From Luteibacter pinisoli (GTDB taxonomy: Bacteria; Pseudomonadota; Gammaproteobacteria; Xanthomonadales; Rhodanobacteraceae), in contig NZ_CP041046.1 of NCBI RefSeq assembly GCF_006385595.1, positions 2,604,001 to 2,668,000 of the forward strand: a stretch of DNA of 64,000 bases. Reading direction: 5' to 3'. Of this stretch, positions 58,277 through 64,000 are shown in pieces (position 1 is the first letter of the stretch; each line of letters opens with the position of its first letter). The notes below the pieces were generated by a model. The model did no database searches, was not told where the DNA came from, and saw only the letters and a list, made by a program, of their open reading frames with translations. A program made the translations under genes and the position numbers.

Positions 58277-58738
58277 TCAGGCCACGTTGCGCTCAACCTG
58301 ACGCACAGGCTCGGCACTGTCCGGGGACACACTCACGGGAATGGTGCGGGGCTTTTCGGCGTCGGGAACGTTCCGGACAAGCTCAATCGACAGCAGGCCA
58401 TGGGCGAGCGTCGCCCCGGTGACTTCCGTATGTTCGGCAAGCTGGAACCGGCGGCTGAAGACCCGCGCGGGAATGCCCTGGTGGAGATATTCCCCTTCCG
58501 TGTCGACCTTGCGCTCACCGCTGACAATAAGCTCACGCTTGTGCTGCGTGACCGCGACTTCGTCGTCACGGAAACCCGGGACGGCGATGGACAGGCGAAA
58601 GCGGTTGTCTGAGAGGCGCAGCGAATCGAAGGGCGGAAAATCATCGCCCTGCCGCTGGGCTGCCGCTTCAATGAGGTCAAAGACCCGGTCGAGGCCGGAG
58701 TTGGCGCGAAAGATGGGGTTGAGGTTGAGAGTACGCAT
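58277..58738 (-). CDS. Small heat-shock protein Hsp20 (IbpA-like)
   Basis: A 153-residue alpha-crystallin-type chaperone. NPIFRANSGLDRVFDLIEAA is the N-terminal arm. The crystallin domain follows with FRLSIAVPGFRDDEVAVTQH, ELIVSGERK, RVFSRRFQLAEHTEVTGATL and HGLLSIELVRNVPDAEKPRT, the last containing the strand before the C-terminal IxI-type motif (RTIPVSV). It holds unfolding proteins during heat or desiccation. GGAGGATTTGCC precedes ATG 58738. It fits the neighbouring stress genes. Confidence 0.95.
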   Translation of the reverse strand: MRTLNLNPIFRANSGLDRVFDLIEAAAQRQGDDFPPFDSLRLSDNRFRLSIAVPGFRDDEVAVTQHKRELIVSGERKVDTEGEYLHQGIPARVFSRRFQLAEHTEVTGATLAHGLLSIELVRNVPDAEKPRTIPVSVSPDSAEPVRQVERNVA

Positions 58739-58912
58739 GGCAAATCCTCCAAGGTGCAAGGAGATGGAATGGGTGCTCGCCTGATTAAAGGCCAGGCCGG
58801 TGTTCCCCGGCAAAAACGCAGATAGGGCCGAGTGCAGTCCGTTCAAGGAGCAGGATTCAGCATTCGTTTAGACGTCCATGTGGGAAGACAACAAGCTGCG
58901 CTCCTTCGGGCC

Positions 58913-59125
58913 TCACTCCCGGACGATGTGCCAAGCCCCGGCCGCGTCTTCCTGCATCACGGTGACGTCGTCACCCATCTCTTCCATCACGCGGGCGCGC
59001 TCGCATGCAGCATGCAACGCGACGAGGCCATCGGTGTACGACTCCCCGTCCCGGCCATTGATGGAAACATGCCATGTTCTCGTGTTGTGAGCCGGATACA
59101 TGACGTAGATGCGCACTTGCGCCAT
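58913..59125 (-). CDS. DUF2188-like small protein
   Basis: A 70-residue protein: MAQVRIYVMYPAHNTRTWHV, then HAACERARVMEEMGDDVTVM and AGAWHIVRE. The strand-helix-strand order with alanine-rich helix is that of DUF2188 stress proteins. GAGGTTGCCT precedes the ATG. Function unknown. Confidence 0.65.
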   Translation of the reverse strand: MAQVRIYVMYPAHNTRTWHVSINGRDGESYTDGLVALHAACERARVMEEMGDDVTVMQEDAAGAWHIVRE

Positions 59126-59170
59126 AGGCAACCTCGGTTTCCGGTTGGCCGACTTCGTCGGCTGTGTCAG

Positions 59171-59200
59171 AAAAAAGGCCCCTGCTGATGGACAGGGGCC
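59171..59200 (-). terminator. Rho-independent terminator (minus strand)
   Basis: GGCCCCTG / CAGGGGCC stem, 8-base loop; on the minus strand it runs straight into TTTTTT. A textbook intrinsic terminator with no minus-strand gene immediately upstream. Confidence 0.75.
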
Positions 59201-59473
59201 GGTGTGACGCAGTGGGGGTGGGAGGGACTGCGACACGGGCGCCGATGATGCGGGGTGGAAAGTCACTGCTTCGTGAGGACCGTTTCACCGTTGACAAGGC
59301 AAGTTCAGGGCGGCGACCAGCCCCTTCGCCCGAGAGCGTCGATTCGCCGTCGTCGTCCGCGTGACGGCGCGCACTTTTCCTGGACGCGCGCATTGACTAC
59401 CCTACCGCCGCCATTCGTGAGAATCGCACCGGCCTCCGCAAGGAGGTACCCCCAATTGGCCATGGACGGCCCC

Positions 59474-59505
59474 GGCCTGCGTGCCTTCCCGGACGCAGGC
59501 CTTTT
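59474..59505 (+). terminator. Rho-independent terminator (plus strand)
   Basis: GGCCTGCGT / ACGCAGGCC 9-bp stem, 10-base loop, followed by TTTTCG on the plus strand. No plus-strand gene is recognised upstream. Confidence 0.6.
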
Positions 59506-59592
59506 CGTGGCCACTTCCCTGGCGACCCTCACGCCTTGCCAATCCCACTTCCCGGCCGGGGCCAGACCCATCCTGCTTCCCCTGTTACTGCG

Positions 59593-60351
59593 CTAGGGAC
59601 CGTCGGTCAGGTCCGGCCACGCTACAGCGGGCAATGACGCAAGCCCGGGCCTTGCAAACAAAAAGCCCTGTTGCAGGCCGATGCCAAGGTCAAGGAGCGC
59701 CCGGCACTCGTCTTGTGTTTCGACACCCTCGGCTATCACGCGCACGCTGAGGTCACTGCACATCGCCGCGAGGTGCTGGACGATACGACGGCGGGCGGCG
59801 TCGGTGTCGATGCCCCTGACAAGGCCGATGTCGAGCTTCAGGAGGTCAGGCTGGAAGTCTGCGAGGAGGTTCATGCCCGCAAATCCGGCGCCGAAGTCAT
59901 CAATCGCTGTGAGAAAGCCGTGTGCCTTGTAGGCCGCGAGAATCGCGACGAGATGTCCGTGGTCGACGACCTCCTCGTGCTCGGTGACTTCGAAGATGAC
60001 GCGGTCGACCGGCCAGCCCGCTTGCGCCGCTGCAACAAAGGTTGCCTGGAGACAATGTTCCGGGTTGTAGACCGCGTTCGGGAGGAAGTTGATGGACAGG
60101 AGCGCCGGCGGGCCAACGCGGGCGGCCGTGCGAATGGCGACGATGCGGCAGGCCTGGTCGAACGCATAGCGGTTGTCGTGGGCGACCGCCGAGAGGACGT
60201 CCTGGGCGGACTGTCCGCTTGTTCCCCTGACCAGCGCTTCGTGGGCGAAGACGCGTCGTGCGCCGACATCAACAATGGGCTGGAATGCCATCGTCAACCC
60301 GGCCGCCACGGCTTCCGCATCACCGCATCCCCTGCAGCCTGTCCGGTTCAT
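59593..60351 (-). CDS. EAL-domain protein (cyclic-di-GMP phosphodiesterase family)
   Basis: A 252-residue protein consisting of one EAL domain: MAFQPIVDVGARRVFAHEAL (EAL signature EALVRG), LSINFLPNAVY, VIFEVTEHEEV, TAIDDFGAGFAGMNLLADFQ (DDFG loop), DLLKLDIGLVRGI and VIAEGVETQDECRALLDLGI. The metal-binding glutamates and DD pair are present, so it probably hydrolyses cyclic-di-GMP. The N terminus has a CRGCG motif. No sensor domain is attached. Starts at 60351 or 60366 are both possible. Confidence 0.85.
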   Translation of the reverse strand: MNRTGCRGCGDAEAVAAGLTMAFQPIVDVGARRVFAHEALVRGTSGQSAQDVLSAVAHDNRYAFDQACRIVAIRTAARVGPPALLSINFLPNAVYNPEHCLQATFVAAAQAGWPVDRVIFEVTEHEEVVDHGHLVAILAAYKAHGFLTAIDDFGAGFAGMNLLADFQPDLLKLDIGLVRGIDTDAARRRIVQHLAAMCSDLSVRVIAEGVETQDECRALLDLGIGLQQGFLFARPGLASLPAVAWPDLTDGP

Positions 60352-60688
60352 GTGAGTCGCGCCCATGGGAGTTGTCTGGCCTCCCGGGCCGGCCTTTCCC
60401 TGTTCGGCGACCGTGCGGCCAACTGCGCACGTGCGCGAAAGTGCGCGCGCATCGTCACTGCACGCCTGTCCGGGTTATGCGCCTGCCCTTTCGTGGTCGT
60501 GACCAAGCCATCCAACGCCTGCGTACATGCGGCGCGACGTGGGCCTCTAACGGCACTGACATCCGCTGTGGACGGGGTCGGGCGCAATGGCGACGCTCGA
60601 GGGGAGACATTGGCAGCATGCGAAAGGGGATGTGAGCCCGAAGTGCACGCAGAACGACCTCCGCTGCCCTTGCGGTCCCCGCTCCGCC
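60352..60688. other. Gap without recognised gene
   Basis: About 340 bases between the EAL gene and the family D/C gene pair on the same strand. Open frames exist but are not protein-like; nothing else is evident. Confidence 0.4.
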
Positions 60689-60928
60689 TCACCATGGCTT
60701 GCAACCATGGATGGCGTCTTCCGCGCGGGATTGTGCATACGCTTCGAGCACGGGCCTGACTTCGCGGCCGTACACTTCCCGCTCAACATCACTCAAGGCG
60801 CCGATGCCACGGTCCCGAACCTTGACGGCCTCATCGAACCCAGGGTCGTCGTCGAGCATGAATCCGGCGTCGAGGAGCTCCGAGAGCAAGGCGATGAGGT
60901 CACTGTCGATGGAAGGACGGGTATGCAT
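60689..60928 (-). CDS. Family D small acidic protein
   Basis: A 79-residue acidic helical protein: LIALLSELLDAGFMLDDDPG, then FDEAVKVRDRGIGALSDVER, EVRPVLEAYAQSRAEDAIHG. It is the paralogue of 52110-52355 (AVKARDQGMGSLTTLE there). It lies 31 bases after the family C gene on the same strand, so they are probably one transcript. Function unknown. Confidence 0.65.
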   Translation of the reverse strand: MHTRPSIDSDLIALLSELLDAGFMLDDDPGFDEAVKVRDRGIGALSDVEREVYGREVRPVLEAYAQSRAEDAIHGCKPW

Positions 60929-60959
60929 GGGAGATGGCTGGCGTATGCGCCCATTGGGC

Positions 60960-61199
60960 TCAGGCGAGCGCAGGTTCCATTGCCGTGTCCATCCAGCCCC
61001 GGGGACGGCACATGAGAAATTCGATTTCCTCGGCGAGCGCATCGCTGACCGGCGCGCCCTTGAGCAACCGCGCCAGGTCGTCACTGCCAATGCCCAGAAG
61101 CATGGCGCGGTCGGCAGGCGAGGAGGCGCCATCACGCTTGAGCTCCGAGAGCACTTCCAGGAGGCGGGCACGGCGAATGGCGTTGCTTGTTGCTTCCAT
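60960..61199 (-). CDS. Family C small HTH-like protein
   Basis: A 79-residue protein: RRARLLEVLSELKRDGASSP, MLLGIGSDDLARLLKGAPVS, DALAEEIEFLMCRPRGWMD. It aligns over its whole length with the 56518-56757 protein, including KGAPVSD and RPRGW(L/M)D. DNA binding is plausible from the helix-turn-helix-like middle. Ribosome site weak. It is upstream of, and probably co-transcribed with, the family D gene. Confidence 0.7.
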   Translation of the reverse strand: MEATSNAIRRARLLEVLSELKRDGASSPADRAMLLGIGSDDLARLLKGAPVSDALAEEIEFLMCRPRGWMDTAMEPALA

Positions 61200-61467
61200 G
61201 GGTCGTCTGCCACGGTAATGGGCCGCCCGATGCTCGACGCAGCCATGCATTGAAAATGTCGAGAAACATGCAAATTGCCGATTGTGTTGGCCAGCATTCA
61301 TCAACGTGTATGCGCGAATCGCAAGCGAAGCTTTACCTGTGTGCAGGCCAACCGGTCTACCGCACGCCATTTCTCCGGGCCGGTCTCGCCCATCAAGCGA
61401 CGGCCCTCATCCCCCGGAGCGGAGAGGATGCAGGCCACCCAGCCACTGAACGGGGCATACTCGCCGG

Positions 61468-61872
61468 ATGCCAAAGCAAGCACCCGACACCCAATCCATC
61501 GTCTTGCTCGTCGGCCTCCCCGTGCAGAGCCGGGACGCCCTGGGAATTGTCTTGCAGGGCCAGGGGTTTGCTGTCATCGAGGCGTCCTCGGTCCAAATCG
61601 CCCGGGTCGTCCTGGGCGCGAGTTCGATGGTCTGTGCGGTGGTTTGCCGGTGCGGTGAGTTGGCCGAGGACGGGACAACCTCCTTCCCGGTCTGGTTGGC
61701 CGACCACCACCCGGGGCTCGGCATGATTTGCATCTGCAATGCCACCACGCACGACCACGGCGCACTGCCGGCTACGTGCCAGGTCCTGTCCCCACCGTTT
61801 GATGCCCAGGACGTTGCGCGTGCACTCTCCGGAGCGCGCCTCGACGCCTTCTCCCGGTCATCGCCCGACTGA
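61468..61872 (+). CDS. Degenerate receiver-like protein
   Basis: A 134-residue protein with receiver-like order: SIVLLVGLPVQSRDALGIVL, QGQGFAVIEASSVQIARVVL, a cysteine-rich strand VCAVVCRCGEL, and VLSPPFDAQDVARALSG at the end where a lysine would be. The acidic pocket and the lysine are absent. It resembles the 57195-57575 protein in size and layout rather than sequence. The frame could also belong to an unrelated Rossmann-like fold. Confidence 0.5.
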   Translation: MPKQAPDTQSIVLLVGLPVQSRDALGIVLQGQGFAVIEASSVQIARVVLGASSMVCAVVCRCGELAEDGTTSFPVWLADHHPGLGMICICNATTHDHGALPATCQVLSPPFDAQDVARALSGARLDAFSRSSPD

Positions 61873-61877
61873 CGCCG

Positions 61878-63257
61878 TCAGCGCGGTCCGCCGCCGCGCC
61901 CGGGTTTGATGGGAGGACCCGTGTGTCCACCCTCTCCGCTCGAAACCTCGGACGGCTCTGCCACCTTCGGGATAACGCTTGCCATGGCGAGCTTCATCTG
62001 CACGCGCTCCTCGTCGCCTGCAATGACGAGCATGTGGGTGAGCAGGTTCGGGTCGGCACCGTGGAGACCCTTGACCGCGTCTTTGAGCTCACTGCGTGCC
62101 GTCGAGAGGGCGAGGTCTGATACACGGCAGTCGACTTTGAGTTTTGAGACCTGGAGCCGCAGGCGGCCCGCCGCAGCTTTGAGCTCGGTGACATGCAGGG
62201 ATGCCCGCGACTGCTCGTCAATTTTCCTTTGTCGGGCGAGGGAGGCAAGTTCCATCCTGCCCCTCAAAAACACGAAGAAGCTTTTCTTCAATGGCTTCAT
62301 CTCCTTGAGTTCGCGGTCGACCCTTGCCCGATACCGCCTCGCTTCATCAAGACGGTAGGCGTGGTCAAGCACACTGGTCGAGACCCGGGCGAGCTGGGCA
62401 CGGAGGTTTTCGTCGACCTTCCCGTGAGCGACGACGTCCCCGAGCGCGTCTTCGACGGTCCTGGCAAACCCCATGGCAAGCTCGAAGTCGCGAAGGTCCG
62501 GGAGCGTCATGCCCCGGGGGGCTTCCTTTCGCAGGCGGACAAGGAGTGGATGCGTTTCCGGATTCTCTGTCGGGACGGCCGCTGGCAATGGCAGGTCGTC
62601 AAACAGGTCGCCATCGTCAGGCAAAAAGGGGCGCATCTTCCCAATTGGAAGGGTTGACCCGGCTGCATGCCGGAGGCGCCCAACTTCCTGGGTCACGCGC
62701 GTTGTGAACTGCTTTGCAAGATGCGGGTTTGTGGTCATTGCAAGACGCCCCGCGAAACCCGAGGGTTCGTTCGAGCGGTCCCTAATGGCGTTTGAGTAAT
62801 CCGCCAGCGCGAGCATGCGGGTCGGGAAGCACAGCCGGACATGCCGCCCCGGGTCGTCCCGAACGGGCCAGGGCACAGTGCCGCCGAGAACGGCAAAGGT
62901 CACCGGCACGCTCATGTCGCGGGCGATGAAGCCTGCAAGGTTGCGGGCGAAATCATGGACTTCGACCTTGTCCATGGTGCCCGGGATGGGTGTGCGGAGC
63001 TCGAAGAACACGGGCGGCGTGCCGTGGCGTTCCGCCCACTCGACCCGGTTCCAGACCTCCTCTGCATGCGAGCACCAGGCAAGCGCCCCCGGTGGGGCGA
63101 CGGTCATGGACGAGTCGGGTGTTCCGCGTACGGTGTGGTCATGGAAGTTCCCCGTGCGTTTGTCGATGAGTTCGATGCAAAGGCGCCGCGCGATGAGGGC
63201 AACAGCGGTGCCGTCGGTGGGGCGGGTGTGGAGCTCGAGTTCGATCTCGTGTGTCAT
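61878..63257 (-). CDS. MobA/MobL-like relaxase relative without HUH histidines
   Basis: A 459-residue protein. Its first 160 residues follow the MobA/MobL layout: ARRLCIELIDKRTGNFHDHT, APPGALAWCSHAEEVWNRVE, FFELRTPIPGTMDKVEVHDF and RHVRLCFPTRMLA. Where active relaxases have HxHxL in NxHAHxLxxTR, this protein has RHVRLCFPTR, so the metal-binding histidines are missing. The C-terminal 300 residues are helical/coiled (SKLKVDCRVSDLALSTARSE) and end in a Gly/Arg-rich tail. GGGAGGCCGAC precedes ATG 63257. Nicking activity is unlikely. Confidence 0.6.
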   Translation of the reverse strand: MTHEIELELHTRPTDGTAVALIARRLCIELIDKRTGNFHDHTVRGTPDSSMTVAPPGALAWCSHAEEVWNRVEWAERHGTPPVFFELRTPIPGTMDKVEVHDFARNLAGFIARDMSVPVTFAVLGGTVPWPVRDDPGRHVRLCFPTRMLALADYSNAIRDRSNEPSGFAGRLAMTTNPHLAKQFTTRVTQEVGRLRHAAGSTLPIGKMRPFLPDDGDLFDDLPLPAAVPTENPETHPLLVRLRKEAPRGMTLPDLRDFELAMGFARTVEDALGDVVAHGKVDENLRAQLARVSTSVLDHAYRLDEARRYRARVDRELKEMKPLKKSFFVFLRGRMELASLARQRKIDEQSRASLHVTELKAAAGRLRLQVSKLKVDCRVSDLALSTARSELKDAVKGLHGADPNLLTHMLVIAGDEERVQMKLAMASVIPKVAEPSEVSSGEGGHTGPPIKPGRGGGPR

Positions 63258-63282
63258 GTCGGCCTCCCTGGCCTTGTGGTGT

Positions 63283-64000
63283 TTACGGGCGGGTTCCCTT
63301 GGGAAACGCCGCCTCGGTCCGTGAAAGGGTCACTTCCTCTGGCGCGTCGAGGCCGAGGTGCCGGGCGAGGCTGTCGATGTCGAGCTTCTGCTGGTCGGAG
63401 AGATGGCGTTTGAGCGCATCACTCACAGTGCGAAATTCCGGCTTGTAGCCTTCAATCGTTGCCCGGATTCGACGCATTGCCTTGTCGTTGTTCCCGCGCA
63501 GGTGCTCTTCGACGCGGACGAGGTCCTGTTTCTCCTCGGTCATCTTCGAAAGCGACGCATGCACACGCTCGACGCTCACAGCCGCCCGGTCTCGCGCCTC
63601 GACCAGCCGGCGGTGCTCATCCGTGGGCCGGCGAAGGCGGGGACGGAGCGGATGGAGGGTCAACCAGCGCTGCAGGTTTTCTTCAGCGCGGCGCAAGTCG
63701 CGGTCGACAATGCCCTGCCTGACGCGCGCATCATCGAACGCCATCTGCCGGCGGAGCATCTCCATGGCAAATTCGCCCCGCTCCTGCCTTGCCCGCTCCA
63801 TCGCGAAGAGCAGGCTTTCAATCAGGTCAGCGAGGAACATGCTGCGCTCGAGGGCAGCCTGTTCGGCATCACTCGTCGGGCGATGGCCAGCGTTTCGCAT
63901 CAATTCGGACAGACGCAGGTTGGAGTCAATGCGAAGCGTGCGTCCTCCGACGAAAGACACGCGGTTGAGCAAGGGGGCCTTGCCATGGATGGGCCTTGCA
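63283..64000 (-). CDS. Coiled-coil protein, partial at right edge
   Basis: A minus-strand gene ending at 63283, 25 bases before the MobL-like gene; at least 239 codons are inside the window. The reading frame remains open to the edge (IHGKAPLLNRVSFVGGRTLR at the boundary), so its start is probably outside. The rest is long charged helices (ERARQERGEFAMEMLRRQMA, RRAEENLQRWLTLHPLRPRL, SLSKMTEEKQDLVRVEEHLR). I do not recognise it; its position suggests an accessory mobilisation-related protein. Confidence 0.65.
   Translation of the reverse strand, partial: ARPIHGKAPLLNRVSFVGGRTLRIDSNLRLSELMRNAGHRPTSDAEQAALERSMFLADLIESLLFAMERARQERGEFAMEMLRRQMAFDDARVRQGIVDRDLRRAEENLQRWLTLHPLRPRLRRPTDEHRRLVEARDRAAVSVERVHASLSKMTEEKQDLVRVEEHLRGNNDKAMRRIRATIEGYKPEFRTVSDALKRHLSDQQKLDIDSLARHLGLDAPEEVTLSRTEAAFPKGTRP

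Larger units (their letters stand above)
59126..59592. other. Gap containing opposed hairpins (candidate small RNA locus)
   Basis: About 470 bases without a gene. It holds a minus-strand terminator (59171-59200) and a bulged stem (GTGT..CGCAGT at 59202-59213 with ACTGCGACAC at 59227-59236). A plus-strand terminator lies at 59474-59505. Transcripts starting inside the gap in either direction would end on these hairpins. Confidence 0.4.

Noticed and set aside
1..64000. CRISPR array search
   Set aside because: No set of regularly spaced direct repeats was seen; the only repeats found are isolated inverted repeats and hairpins.

Overview
The window is a 64 kb stretch of high-GC bacterial chromosome or large replicon with no rRNA and no ordinary housekeeping operon. 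Gene content fits a high-GC Gammaproteobacterium, and I favour Lysobacterales (a Luteibacter/Dyella/Xanthomonas-like organism). The grounds are a periplasmic beta-propeller histidine kinase, LuxR-type signalling, an RHS toxin locus and a large set of small stress genes. This taxonomic call is inference from gene style only.

Positions 1-18 kb look like ordinary chromosome. They hold the tail of a LuxR-type response regulator, an alpha/beta hydrolase and two short histidine-kinase genes, one of which lacks the phospho-acceptor histidine. MarR and TetR regulators, a glutathione S-transferase, an esterase/GNAT pair and a large beta-propeller sensor kinase follow. Next come a secreted GH99/GH71-like protein with a bulb-lectin domain, an M61-like metallopeptidase and an MFS exporter.

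Positions 18.5-38.6 kb are accessory. This part has a membrane KAP-type P-loop NTPase and three paralogous ankyrin-repeat genes of a kind I cannot name. A solitary TnpB with an unusual active-site arrangement and a hairpin over its stop codon sits among them. A tRNA-Met(CAT) gene with atypical anticodon-loop bases and a tyrosine recombinase come next, then a candidate defence cassette. The cassette contains a QxK nuclease-like gene with a partner, divergent from a soluble KAP-like NTPase with an Rx6H (HEPN-like) partner. The last of these genes runs directly into the C-terminal half of an RHS gene, so the cassette appears to have landed in, or deleted part of, an RHS locus. The RHS toxin tip and its putative immunity gene survive downstream.

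Positions 38.7-59.2 kb are two XRE regulators, some uncharacterised envelope genes, and a dense stress-fitness block. The block holds a CPA-type cation/proton antiporter, a general-stress flavin-binding protein, DUF4142, DUF72, an SDR, a Zn alcohol/formaldehyde dehydrogenase, a YcgG/DUF1989 pair and a low-affinity iron permease-like protein. Three tiny coupled genes, two DUF892 ferritin-like proteins, a LOV-domain histidine kinase, a solitary ketosynthase-like protein, DUF3606, Hsp20 and DUF2188 complete it. Many of these genes overlap by 1-4 bases, which suggests translational coupling.

Positions 59.2-64 kb carry an EAL protein, two families of tiny paralogous proteins, a degenerate receiver-like protein, and a MobA/MobL-like protein that has lost the HUH histidines. 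A coiled-coil gene runs off the right edge. Recurring small paralogue families (at 4.2/41.2, 52.1/60.7 and 51.5/56.5/61.0 kb) tie the regions together.
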